In this document: piece after piece, positions 1-7,852 of the stretch
How positions within the stretch are numbered: the first letter of the stretch is position 1
How the letters are laid out: each line of letters opens with the position of its first letter
Origin: Erysipelotrichales bacterium
GTDB lineage: Bacteria > Bacillota_I > Bacilli_A > Erysipelotrichales > Erysipelotrichaceae
NCBI GenBank assembly: GCA_910576345.1
Contig: CAJTIT010000022.1
Location: 1-43,135 of the forward strand
Direction: 5' to 3'
DNA length: 43,135 bases
The notes under the pieces: generated by a model
Database searches by the model: none
What the model was told of the DNA's origin: nothing
What the model saw: the letters and a program-made list of their open reading frames with translations, nothing else
Position numbers and translations under genes: made by a program

Positions 1-128
1 ATCTTGTTTCCCATGACAACAAGCCTAAGAAGGTTTATATACCTCCTATGTCACATCCTTGGAAACATGCTTCTTTTCAAGCTTATCTTGCAAAACAAAA
101 GCACCGTAATCTTGGTGCTAATGTTTAA
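1..128 (+). pseudogene. C-terminal end of an IS transposase (cut by window edge)
   Basis: The frame beginning at base 3 is open into the window edge and ends at a TAA (126-128), giving 41 residues. The tail contains PPMSHPWKHASF and AKQKHR. I recall basic tails of this style from transposases of several Firmicutes insertion sequences, but I cannot name the family with confidence. A short T run and the segment GGGACATTTTCATTTTTGC (137-155) follow, which is a plausible terminal inverted repeat of the same IS. Whether the gene is intact to the left cannot be seen. The antisense frame over this stretch shows nothing recognisable. Confidence 0.5.
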
Positions 129-215
129 CTTTTTTTGGGACATTTTCATTTTTGCTTGACAGCCCTGCCGAAGAAGATTTTTGAGGGAGGCAGCGGACAG
201 GCGGTCAGCGATGGT

Positions 216-270
216 ACAAATGCAGAGGAAAAACTCCCGCAAGGTCCCGCCCATAGGGGGAGCCTTGCGG
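216..270. other. Strong hairpin and shared motif upstream of the tnpV 3' end
   Basis: CCGCAAGGTCCC (237-248) pairs with GGGAGCCTTGCGG-type sequence ending near 270, a stable stem. The 30 bases at 221-250 match 15941-15970 at 23 of 30 positions, so the same element occurs in both noncoding ICE segments. No open frame here is credible. It may be an RNA structure or a recombination or transfer site; the function is unknown. Confidence 0.4.
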
Positions 271-312
271 AAGCCTGTACGCTTTTGCGCTGGTGCAAAT
301 ACCGGGTGAAAG

Positions 313-699
313 TCATGTATAAATCAGTTCACGCTTGATGCTTTCCTCGGCGCGATCCACGATGCTGTTCATGGCCCTGACCCACTCCCACTGTGACCGG
401 CGCTTCAAATCCTCGGTTACTCCTTCGGTGGCGGCTATCTGTTGAACGAGTACCTGGCAGCGTTCCTTTGCCTGCCCGTCCAAATCAGCAAGGTAGGTGT
501 GCAGTCTGCCCGTCAAAATCAGATGGTTCAGCAGAAGCGGGTTCGTTTCTTCCAGATATGCCCGGTGCATCCGTCCCCATTTCCCGATGAGGCGGTCATC
601 ACCCTCCGGCAGTTCAATAGCTGGGATGTAGTAGTCCCCGACCAGGACATAATCAAGGTCGTTCACCTCGTCATGGATTTTCGGTTTCAATTCATTCAT
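313..699 (-). CDS. tnpV: Transposon-encoded protein TnpV
   Basis: The 128-residue product has the hallmark stretch KWGRMHRAYLEE near residues 41-52, followed by a helical region rich in Leu, Ala and Glu. This fits the TnpV family first described in the mobilizable transposon Tn4451. TnpV is a small accessory protein of such elements; its exact biochemical role is not established. A ribosome-binding sequence precedes the ATG on the minus strand. It reads opposite to the recombinase relic to its right, and the two together identify the left part of this mosaic as Tn4451-like. The frame is intact, unlike most neighbouring mobility genes. Confidence 0.8.
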   Translation of the reverse strand: MNELKPKIHDEVNDLDYVLVGDYYIPAIELPEGDDRLIGKWGRMHRAYLEETNPLLLNHLILTGRLHTYLADLDGQAKERCQVLVQQIAATEGVTEDLKRRSQWEWVRAMNSIVDRAEESIKRELIYT

Positions 700-745
700 A
701 GCGTTCCTCCGTCATTTTAGATGTTTTCGGTAGCGGCTACCGATA

Positions 746-2594
746 ATGCGATACGGGTCTTTATCTCCTTTCCTACGACCGCAAGTCCTATTCACCACAA
801 ATGAGCCGCAGTCATATGTATTTGGTGGCAGAAACCACCCTCTACATAGTAACTCTCAAAAGAAGATATTAGAGGACTATGCGGAAAAAAACGGTTACGC
901 CAACCTCTCCCACTATACTGATGACGGTTAGAGCGGGGCGAGTTTTGACCGCCCGAACTGGAAACGTCTGATTGAAGATGTGGAACAGGGCAAAATCGGC
1001 ACAGTGATTGTAAAGGACATGAGCCGAGTGGGGCGTGACTACTTGCAGGTAGGATTTTATACCGAGGTACTGTTCCGAGAAAAGGGAGTGCATTTTATAG
1101 CAATCTCAAACGGAGTAGACAGTGAGAAAAGGGAAAGTGCGGAGTTTGCGCCATTCCTTAACATTATGAACGAATGGTATGTGCGTGACACAAGCAGGAA
1201 GATTACCACCGTCTTACGGGCAAGGGGAATGACGGGGAACGCCCACACATCAAACCACTGCCCTTACGGTTATAAAAAAGACACGCTTGACAGCACCCAC
1301 TGGGTAATTGATGAACCCGCAGCCGAAGTTGTCCGCAGGATATTCCGCTTGTGCATTGCAGGAAAAGGACCGTATGACATAGCGAGGATACTCTATGATG
1401 AAAAAATCGAAAGACCGTCCTACTACATGGGGCAACGGGGATTAGGAACACACTGCACCACCTATGACACCGAAAACCCTTATATGTGGCGTGGAAGTAC
1501 GGTTGCAACTATCCTCTCCAAACCCGAATACATGGGGCATACAGTAAACTTCCGCACCTATAAAGAAAGCTACAAGGACAAGAGGGCAAAGAAAACCCCA
1601 AAGGAAGAACTTGTAATCTTCAAGAACACCCAAGAGCCGATTGTTGACGAGGAAACATGGAACATGGTGCAGGAACTCCGCAGGACAGTCCGCAGACCGG
1701 ATATTTTAGGCGAGGCAAACCCACTGACAGGCAAGATGTTTTGTGCTGACTGCGGGGCGAAGATGTATAACCACCGCCACAGGACTGCAAGGTACAGGAA
1801 AGATATCTATACCAAAGGCAAAGGACGCTGGATTGCCCCCGAAGATGATTACAACTGTTCCAACTACAACTTAGGCAGGCAGAAATACAGACAGCAGTGT
1901 TCCTCACACGGGATACAGACAAAGGCAGTCAATGCGCTTGTCCTTGAAACGATAAAGGAAACGTGCAATTATGCGGTAGCCAACGAGGGCGAGTTTAAGG
2001 GGATTATCTGCAAGCTGTCCTCTGACAGGAAAGCGGACGCAGGAAAGACCGTCAGACAGCGGATAAAGAAGAATGAAAAGCGTTATGACGAAGTGAACCG
2101 TCTGATAAAGAAACTCTATGAAGACAACATCAGCGGAAAATTAAGCGATAAGCGTTTTGACGCAATGCTGAATGACTATGAAAGCGAACTTGCGGAACTG
2201 GAAAAGAGCCTTGAAACAGACAATGCGGAACTGGAAGAAATCAACACCGACAAAGAGAACGTAGACCTCTTTATGGAACTTGCAAAAAAATACACCGACT
2301 TTGAGGAACTCACCCCCCGCCATGATTAACGAGTTTGTTTCAAAAATCGTAGTCCATAAAGCCGAGGGCATAGGCGCAGGACGGACGCAGGAAGTAGAGA
2401 TATTCTTAAATTATATCGGTAAAATCGAGATACCCCATGAGGAAATCGAACTGACCGAGGAAGAAAAGGCACAGCAGGAGAAAGAGCGCATACGTTTGGA
2501 GAAGAAACGGGCGTGCAACCGTAGGTATATGGCAAGGAAACGGGAAGAAATACGCAGACAACGGGAAAAGGAACTAGCAGAAACAGCAAATTAA
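746..2594 (+). pseudogene. Large serine recombinase (TnpX type), broken
   Basis: The body is clearly a large serine recombinase: the resolvase segment VKDMSRVGRDYLQVGFYTE, the PYGYKKD part of the recombinase domain, a zinc ribbon (FCADCGAKM plus later YNCSNY and CSSHG), a long coiled coil, and a C-terminal DUF4368-like segment with MINEFVSKIVVH. Such enzymes excise and insert mobilizable transposons. Three lesions are visible. The N-terminus has lost the block that carries the catalytic Ser (family YxRLS...DSNSI), leaving only TTLY then SNSQKKILEDYAEK from about 830. An in-frame TAG (929-931) sits inside the DDG-SGASFDRP motif. One extra C in the six-C run 2313-2318 shifts the last 90 residues into another frame. 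The product should be inactive. Recognisable homology begins near 830; 746 is only the first ATG. Confidence 0.85.
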
Positions 2595-2621
2595 CAGAGA
2601 AAAGGGACTTCCTCAATGAAA

Positions 2622-2653
2622 AGGCTATGACAGTAACAGTTATAGTCTTTTTT
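2622..2653 (+). terminator. Rho-independent terminator after the recombinase
   Basis: AGGCTATGAC (2622-2631) pairs with GTTATAGTCT (2639-2648) across a seven-base loop and runs into a T tract. It lies 28 bases beyond the recombinase stop. Confidence 0.75.
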
Positions 2654-2829
2654 CAATTTTGGAACAAAATTTGCGGTATATTACCGTATGAAATGAACTC
2701 CAATTCCCTCAAGCGGAGAAATATCCGTCAATGATATTCCGCAATCCAATCTCTCGACAATTAGTGGGAGAAAATTATATATCCGCACCAATCAATCATA
2801 TCAATCCATATCACAGGAGGGCAAAGACC

Positions 2830-3438
2830 ATGAATAAAAAGCAAGAACAACAGATTTTGGACTATTACAGTACCGCCGACAAATATATCCGTAGCAAGAC
2901 ACATTCCAATGCGCATCAGAGCGTATTTACCAAAGAAAGCGACAAATACCAGTGGCTTGTGCTGGAACAGAAAAGCCAGTGTGAAGTTGAGGTAAGGCAG
3001 ACCGACAATCATGGAACAATCACAGCAAGGGATAATTACGAACTGACAAGAAATCTCCCTAAGTGCGTGGGCGTGGAGCGTTTATGTGAGGGCGCAAATT
3101 TTCAGATACCTTTTAACGCTGATGAAATCAATCTGATTTATCAGTTTGGGGAACAGAGCAAAGCGGAAACGTGCGCCAGTCTGTCCGCTATTCTTCCGCA
3201 GATAAAGGACAGCGACACAAAGCAGATTGTAAGTGCCACCTTAAAAAAATTAAATGCCCTGTCAGAAAAAACGTGTGCGGAACTGACTGCCACCACCAAA
3301 AGACGGAAACTGACCGAGCGTGACCAATCCATAAAGACAAGATTAGCCAAAGCAAAGGAACAGGCGAAACTGCCGACAGTTGTCGAGGGAAAACAGCGCA
3401 GAACCCACAGCAAAGGAAAGGGGGATATGGAACTATGA
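2830..3438 (+). CDS. TTRAP-domain protein of mobilizable/conjugative elements
   Basis: The product is 202 residues, starting at ATG 2830 behind CAGGAGGGC at 2814-2822; a longer in-frame start at 2731 lacks such a site. Residues about 95-155 (IPFNADEINLIYQFGEQ...LKKLNALSEKTCAEL) fit the transposon-transfer assisting protein family, TTRAP, seen in Firmicutes conjugative and mobilizable elements. The N-terminal half has no motif I can name, and the C-terminus is strongly basic. The stop overlaps the next start by four bases, so it is co-transcribed with the 86-residue ORF. The family name reflects genomic association only; the molecular function is unknown. Confidence 0.7.
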   Translation: MNKKQEQQILDYYSTADKYIRSKTHSNAHQSVFTKESDKYQWLVLEQKSQCEVEVRQTDNHGTITARDNYELTRNLPKCVGVERLCEGANFQIPFNADEINLIYQFGEQSKAETCASLSAILPQIKDSDTKQIVSATLKKLNALSEKTCAELTATTKRRKLTERDQSIKTRLAKAKEQAKLPTVVEGKQRRTHSKGKGDMEL

Positions 3439-3695
3439 AACTTTCCCGATACGAGCAGGAAACGGTTGTCAATTACAATGCAGGAGAACAGACCGCCACC
3501 CTCTACACAAGGGATAAGGCAGTTATGCGGAAACTTGACACGCTGGTTGCCGACTTCCCCGACACATACAAGCTGACAGGGCAGGACGAAGTATCTAAGA
3601 CCTATTCTTTTCCAAAGTCATACGTCAGCTACCGCAAGCCGAGGGAACGGGCAAAGCAGATGATGATTGCTAATAATAGGGCAAAGAAAGATTAA
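3435..3695 (+). CDS. Small conserved mobile-element protein, unknown function
   Basis: This 86-residue protein is translationally coupled to the preceding TTRAP gene (ATGA overlap). It begins MKLSRYEQETVVNYN and has a basic end (RKPRERAKQMM). I recall the pattern of an EQETVxNYN start, a short beta-rich middle and a PR-rich tail from small proteins beside relaxases and recombinases in Firmicutes elements, but I know no function. The frame is intact. The sequence right after its stop starts one of two similar cargo-flanking blocks. Confidence 0.65.
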   Translation: MKLSRYEQETVVNYNAGEQTATLYTRDKAVMRKLDTLVADFPDTYKLTGQDEVSKTYSFPKSYVSYRKPRERAKQMMIANNRAKKD

Positions 3696-3793
3696 GGAAA
3701 ATTTATTGGTATTGTGTTTGTGTTTGTGGTAAAATTGTGACGTTGAGCAACTCAATAATCGGAATTTATGATAAGGTAAGGGATAATTGTAAA

Positions 3794-4045
3794 ATGAATG
3801 CAGATAATGAATTACTAATAAATTTGGATAAATTGCACACAACGGAATTAGGCGTAGAGCGCATTAAAAGAAATCTATCTTTAGATACAGATGATGTGGT
3901 TGACTGGTGCAAAAGTAAAATCAATTCCGATAATGCTGTCATTACCCGAAATGGAAAAAACTGGTATGTGAATGTAGACAATTATATCTTAACGGTAAAT
4001 GCATATAGTTACACGATTATAACGGCACATAAGGAAAAGAAATGA
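3794..4045 (+). CDS. DUF3781 family protein
   Basis: From ATG 3794 the product is 83 residues, matching the usual DUF3781 length. It carries the family pattern: KLHTTELGVERIKRNL, then DVVDWCK, then KNWYVNVDNYILTVNAYSYTIITAHK. A GTG at 3737 would extend the frame by 19 residues unlike the family, so ATG 3794 is preferred, although its ribosome site is only a weak GGTAAGGG further upstream. The function is unknown. It is AT-rich compared with the backbone genes and sits with the next gene as an inserted cargo pair. The next ATG follows its stop after one base. Confidence 0.7.
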   Translation: MNADNELLINLDKLHTTELGVERIKRNLSLDTDDVVDWCKSKINSDNAVITRNGKNWYVNVDNYILTVNAYSYTIITAHKEKK

Positions 4046-4046
4046 A

Positions 4047-4514
4047 ATGAAATATACAATTCGTGAATTAGAAACATTTTCAGTTATTGGGCAGGAAGTA
4101 GAACTCACCAATTATCAAAAAAGAAACATTCAAATCAGTACACAATTTTGGCGAGAGTTTAACAGCAATTTGAAGAAATCGTATCTTTCACAATCGGGAA
4201 ACTGGATAAAATATGCCTTTATGGAAAGAAGAAATGAGAAACTATTTTATTTCTGTTCTATTCCAAAAAGGAATGTCGTTCCAAATAATTTTGTCTATAA
4301 AGAAATACAACATTACAAATATCTTGTTGTAGAGCATATAGGTTCTATGGACAAAATATATGAAACCTACGGAATGATTTATCAAGAAATATTACCCCAA
4401 ACGGAATATATACCTTTACAAGAAAACTTTTTACACTTTGAAAAATACGATTATCGCTTTCATTGGAATAAGGAAAATTCTATTATTGAAATATGGATAC
4501 CAATTAAGGGGTAG
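4047..4514 (+). CDS. GyrI-like / AraC effector-binding domain protein
   Basis: The 155-residue protein has the layout of a stand-alone AraC-type effector-binding (GyrI-like) domain: the opening IRELETFSVIGQEVEL, a central FWREFN helix, the strand KYLVVEHIGSMDKIYETYGMIYQEILP, and a closing FHWNKENSIIEIWIPIK. Such domains bind small hydrophobic or amphipathic ligands and are common next to multidrug or stress genes. There is no DNA-binding domain, so it probably acts as a ligand binder or partner protein. It is coupled to the DUF3781 gene, ends in TAG, and is followed by a terminator. It looks like cargo rather than transfer machinery. Confidence 0.7.
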   Translation: MKYTIRELETFSVIGQEVELTNYQKRNIQISTQFWREFNSNLKKSYLSQSGNWIKYAFMERRNEKLFYFCSIPKRNVVPNNFVYKEIQHYKYLVVEHIGSMDKIYETYGMIYQEILPQTEYIPLQENFLHFEKYDYRFHWNKENSIIEIWIPIKG

Positions 4515-4583
4515 TTAAATTCTTATTTGTCAGAAAAAATCAAGACAGAAAAATGATGTAAAAACTGAATATTGTTTACTTTT

Positions 4584-4625
4584 AGGTAGCGATTATCTTA
4601 ACAGACAATCCGCTACCTTTTTTAT
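4584..4625 (+). terminator. Terminator closing the DUF3781 cargo pair
   Basis: AGGTAGCG (4584-4591) pairs perfectly with CGCTACCT (4611-4618) and is followed by a run of T. The loop is 19 bases. Confidence 0.75.
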
Positions 4626-4671
4626 TTTCAGAAACTATTAACACAGCCACAGAAAGAACGAGGTATCAGAA

Positions 4672-5013
4672 ATGATTGAGAGCAAGAATGACACAAGCAA
4701 AAACTTAGAAAAGGCATTACAGGCATTGAAACAGGCGCAACAGCGTGTAGCCAACGAAAAGAAAAAGCAGAACGAGAAGAAACGCAAAGCCGAGAACCAC
4801 CACAAGTACATCATGGGCGGTATTATCGTGAAGTATTTCCCCGACTGCTACCGTTATGACGAGGGCGAGTTAAACCGTATCTTGTCGGTTGCTTTGCAGA
4901 CAAGGGAGTGTCAGCAGATTATATCTAAAATCAAGTCAGAAAGCCGAGAAACCACTCCCCCACAATCCACTCTCCCCAATGCCGAAAATGAAAGCGAGGG
5001 CGATACGGAATGA
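4672..5013 (+). CDS. MobC-like accessory protein (DUF3847 type)
   Basis: The 113-residue protein begins with a highly charged Lys/Glu/Gln coiled coil (LEKALQALKQAQQRVANEKKK...), continues with HHKYIMGGIIVKYFPDCY and ends in a polar tail. That order fits DUF3847-type proteins encoded just before MobA/MobL relaxases, which are thought to help form the relaxosome at oriT. Here it ends about 40 bases before the oriT candidate and precedes the relaxase relic, supporting that role. The start ATG follows a purine-rich GAACGAGG. The frame is intact. Assignment rests on position and composition as much as on sequence. Confidence 0.6.
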   Translation: MIESKNDTSKNLEKALQALKQAQQRVANEKKKQNEKKRKAENHHKYIMGGIIVKYFPDCYRYDEGELNRILSVALQTRECQQIISKIKSESRETTPPQSTLPNAENESEGDTE

Positions 5014-5050
5014 TAAAGGCGGAGACACTGGAAAGCCGAGGTAACGTATT

Positions 5051-5169
5051 CACCCTGTTTACAGGGTGCGCACAGATATACCACCAGAGGTGGTATGTGC
5101 GCCCTTCGGGGAGTAAGTTTCACTTGCATGGACTCCTGCGGAGGGCGGTGCGCCAAAGGCAGGCGCACG
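5051..5169 (+). other. oriT: Candidate origin of transfer (oriT), MOBQ/RSF1010-like
   Basis: This is a block of consecutive hairpins directly before the relaxase: CACCCTGT/ACAGGGTG (5051-5068); ATACCACC/GGTGGTAT (5078-5096), nested in GCGCA/TGCGC (5068-5102); and GTGCGCC/GGCGCAC (5149-5169). The second hairpin is followed at once by GTGCGCCCT (5097-5105). In RSF1010 an inverted repeat is likewise followed by a nick core ending GTGCGCCCT, and its relaxase belongs to the same MobA/MobL (MOBQ) group as the gene here. Similarity to RSF1010 is from memory; the hairpins are seen directly. Confidence 0.7.
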
Positions 5170-6712
5170 TTTCTCCATAGTCAAGCGGAGCAAAGGGCAG
5201 TCGGCAGTCGAGAAAGCATCATACATCAGCAGGAGTATTCTTGTCAGCGAGTTTGACGGGCAGACCTACCGCCCCAAATACCATGAGGATTTAGTGCATA
5301 GCGAAATCACTCTCCCACCAAATGCGCCCAAAGAATATGCAGACCGAGCCACCTTATGGAACGCTGTTGAACTGTCAGAGAAAGGGCAGAAATCACAGCT
5401 TGCGAGAATGTTAAAAGCGTCACTTCCCAACGAGTGGAGTTACGAGCTTGCAGAGGAAGTTGTGAGGGATTACGTTCAGAGGAATTTTGTTGATAAAGGA
5501 ATGTGCGCTGACTGGGCAATCCATGACAGCGAGAATGATAAAGGACAGCGCAATCTCCATATCCATGTTTTACTCACAATGCGTCCTCTCACTGAAAACG
5601 GGGAATGGGGAGCGAAACAGAAGAAAATCTATGACCTTGACGAAAACGGGGAGCGTATTCCCGTCATTGACAAAAAGACAGGACAGCAGAAAGTTGACAA
5701 GCGGAACAGGAAACAGTGGAAATGCCACACCGCCGACAGCACAGACTGGAACAGCCAAGAAAACGCCAAAATGTGGCGCAAAGATTTAGCCGACACAATC
5801 AATGCCACCAATGAGCAGTTGGGGATTGCGCTACATTAGGAACACCGCTCTTTTAAGGAGCAAGGCATTGACAGAGAGCCGACAATCCATATCGGGGCGG
5901 TTGCCAACGCTTTAGAGCGCAAAGGCATACAGACCGAGAGGGGCAATATCAATCGGGAAATCATCAAGAACAATCTGCTGTTGGAACAGGCGAAAGAAAT
6001 GCTCATACTTGCCAAGCAGGAACTTCACAGCGCACAGTACGCCAAGATTAAGAGTACAGCGGTCAGCGTGAAGAATGAAGTCATGGAAATGATTGCAAAA
6101 GTGAGGGAGCGCAAAGGCAGACTTGACTTGCCGATTGTCAGCGGAAAGCACCTAAGAAGAATATCTGACCGAACTGCCTTGCAGTCAGTCGGCAATGCGG
6201 AGAAATTCATCACGACAAGGAAGATAGACAGCTTTGAGAGCCTTGCGAAATTCACAGCGGATAAGGAACAGAGATACCAAGAGTTGGAAACGGTACATCA
6301 TTCAAAGGGGCAGAAACTAAACCGGTTAAAGGAACTGTCAAAAATGTATGCCCTCTTTGCGCCAATTCAAGCTACCTATAAGGAGAGCCAGTCACTAAAA
6401 GGATTTGCAAAAATGAAATTTGATAAAGAGCATAAAGACAGCTTATCGAAGTACCCCGAATTAAAGGAACGTATGCAGAGCCTTTTACAGAATGGCGAGA
6501 AGATAATGCCGAAACAGTGGAAAGCCGAGATACAGTCTTTACAGTCTGAATATGACAGTATCGGCAAGGAGCAGAGCAAGACCGCCACAGAATTAGCGTA
6601 TGCGGAAGTTATCAGCTACAACAAAAAGAACCTTGAGAGAGAGCTTCAGAACGAGAGCCGACAGCATAACAGACAACAAAACAAAACTAAGCGGAGGGAG
6701 GAAGAAATTTAA
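5117..6712 (+). pseudogene. MobA/MobL family relaxase, interrupted
   Basis: The frame encodes a MOBQ relaxase: FSIVKRSKGQSAVEKASYISR with the likely catalytic Tyr in KASYISR (codon near 5239), then NEWSYELAEEVVRDYVQRNFV, and the metal-binding HVL motif in NLHIHVLLTMRPL. It would nick oriT and lead the strand into a recipient. Two defects are visible. No ATG, GTG or TTG exists in frame between the upstream TAA (5114) and the catalytic region; a start in another frame (GTG 5148 or TTG 5124, giving RQRQAHV) would need one base more near 5171. An in-frame TAG (5837-5839) stands where homologues have Trp before EHRSF. The frame then stays open for 290 codons to TAA 6712. Without readthrough only a fragment is made. 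Confidence 0.85.
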
Positions 6713-6794
6713 TGGAAATTTGATGGAAATATGGGCGTGATTGTGGTATTCTGTTAAAGGTACAAATCAGAATTTGAAAGTGAGTTAAAATATT

Positions 6795-7214
6795 ATGGAT
6801 TTAAGGAAAATAGAAAATTTTATTGATAAACAAAAAGTTAGTTTTATATGCTCTATTGATGATGAAAATTGTCCTAATATGAAAGCAATGCTAAAACCCC
6901 GTAAAAGAATAGGGCTAAAAGAGTTTTACTTTTCTACTAATACTTCATCTATGAGAGTAAAACAATATAAAGATAATTCAAGTGCTAGTATTTACTTCTA
7001 TCACAAAGGATTAATTAAATATGTTGGTGTTATGTTAAAAGGTAAAATGGAAGTCTTAACAGACCAAGAAACTAAAAACATGATTTGGAAAAAGGGCGAT
7101 ACAATGTTTTACAAAAAAGGTGTAACTGACCCAGATTATTGTGTTTTAAAGTTTACTGCTACAAGTGGTAGATATTATTGTGATTTGAAAACAGAAAATT
7201 TTGATATTAAGTAG
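6795..7214 (+). CDS. Pyridoxamine 5'-phosphate oxidase-like flavin protein
   Basis: The 139-residue product fits the small PNPOx-like split-barrel family (general stress protein 26 type): an N-terminal helix MDLRKIENFIDKQ, strands with FICSIDDENCPNMKAML, FYFSTNTSSMRVKQYKDNSSASIYFY, GVMLKGKMEVL, and the tail helix WKKGDTMFYKKG. Such proteins usually bind FMN or F420 and reduce small substrates; no substrate can be inferred here. It is AT-rich, stands alone after the relaxase relic and is flanked by sequence resembling the flanks of the DUF3781 module, so it reads as cargo. It ends in TAG. Confidence 0.7.
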   Translation: MDLRKIENFIDKQKVSFICSIDDENCPNMKAMLKPRKRIGLKEFYFSTNTSSMRVKQYKDNSSASIYFYHKGLIKYVGVMLKGKMEVLTDQETKNMIWKKGDTMFYKKGVTDPDYCVLKFTATSGRYYCDLKTENFDIK

Positions 7215-7285
7215 TTACTAAATTCCAGTTTGTCGAAACAACCATTACCACAATCACAACTGAATAAGTAATATAACACAGCGTC

Positions 7286-7320
7286 AGAGCGTATAGAAAA
7301 ATCTATGCGCTCTATTTTAT
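7286..7320 (+). terminator. Terminator after the PNPOx-like cargo gene
   Basis: AGAGCGTATAGA (7286-7297) pairs with TCTATGCGCTCT (7302-7313) with one G-T pair across an AAAA loop, followed by ATTTTATT. Confidence 0.7.
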
Positions 7321-7337
7321 TGTAAAGGAGCAGATTT

Positions 7338-7487
7338 ATGAGCAAAGACAGCAATACACAGCATAGAGCCACCCGACAGCACCCACCCACAAAAATTATC
7401 GTGGAAAGGCACTATGTAGGCACTGAAAAAATGGAATTGGTCTACCGAGATATTGTAACGCAGCGTAAGCTCAAAGAATATCTGTAA
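7338..7487 (+). CDS. Small 49-residue mobile-element protein
   Basis: ATG 7338 follows AAAGGAG (7324-7330) at good spacing and gives 49 residues beginning MSKDSNTQHRA, with KIIVERHYVGTEKM in the middle and a basic end. Short proteins of this design, with an I-V-x-R-x-Y-x-G core, are often encoded beside recombinases in Firmicutes mobilizable elements, but I cannot name the family. Its last 19 codons run into sequence that in antisense continues the XRE repressor relic, so its C-terminus may have been built from the junction. Confidence 0.5.
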   Translation: MSKDSNTQHRATRQHPPTKIIVERHYVGTEKMELVYRDIVTQRKLKEYL

Positions 7488-7649
7488 ACTGGGGTGCTGC
7501 CCCTTATTCTCAATATTCGCAAGGTAGCGCGGGGATATATACATTTCGTCGCGTACCTTTTTCCGGCTTTCCTTGCGCCCTTTCCGGGCTGTCTTAATTG
7601 CTTCCCCAAAAGCCTTAAAGTCGTATCGTGGTACTGATCTTTTTGCCAT
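7430..7649 (-). pseudogene. XRE-family repressor (Tn916 orf9-like), 3' truncated
   Basis: On the minus strand, from ATG 7649, the product starts MAKRSVPRYDFKAFGEAIK and has the helix-turn-helix ISPRYLANIENKGQHPSLQ, then RYNISVDQF. Homologues of this conjugative-element regulator go on for about 50 more residues after VDQF(F)FP. Here homology stops at about 7430 and the frame reads into foreign sequence. In Tn916-like elements orf9 reads opposite to orf7/orf8, as here with the sigma and HTH genes, so this is probably the backbone's own repressor cut by a deletion or by the neighbouring Tn4451-like piece. DNA binding may survive; dimerisation probably does not. Confidence 0.7.
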
Positions 7650-7744
7650 ATTCATTCACCCTATTACATTTTACTGTTCACCTTTCTTTTTGGATATGTC
7701 TACACAGTACCTATCAATAGCTTAAATAATTCCTATTTCTGCAT

Positions 7745-7810
7745 AGAAACTTTACATCAATTTTACAATGCCGCGATATTGGATTTGATTTTTGTCCTGT
7801 ATGATATAGC
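7745..7810 (+). promoter_or_regulatory. pst promoter with PhoP-box-like tandem repeats
   Basis: TTTACA at 7751-7756 and again at 7762-7767 are 11 bases apart, as expected for Gram-positive PhoP sites (TTWACA-like direct repeats one helical turn apart). A TATGAT -10-like hexamer lies at 7800-7805, with no good -35, which fits an activator-dependent promoter. It precedes pstS, and the cassette encodes its own PhoP/PhoR, implying autoregulation under phosphate starvation. Confidence 0.7.
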
Positions 7811-7852
7811 TGTAAACTTCAAGAAAAACAAAAAGCAAAGGAGATTCAAAAA

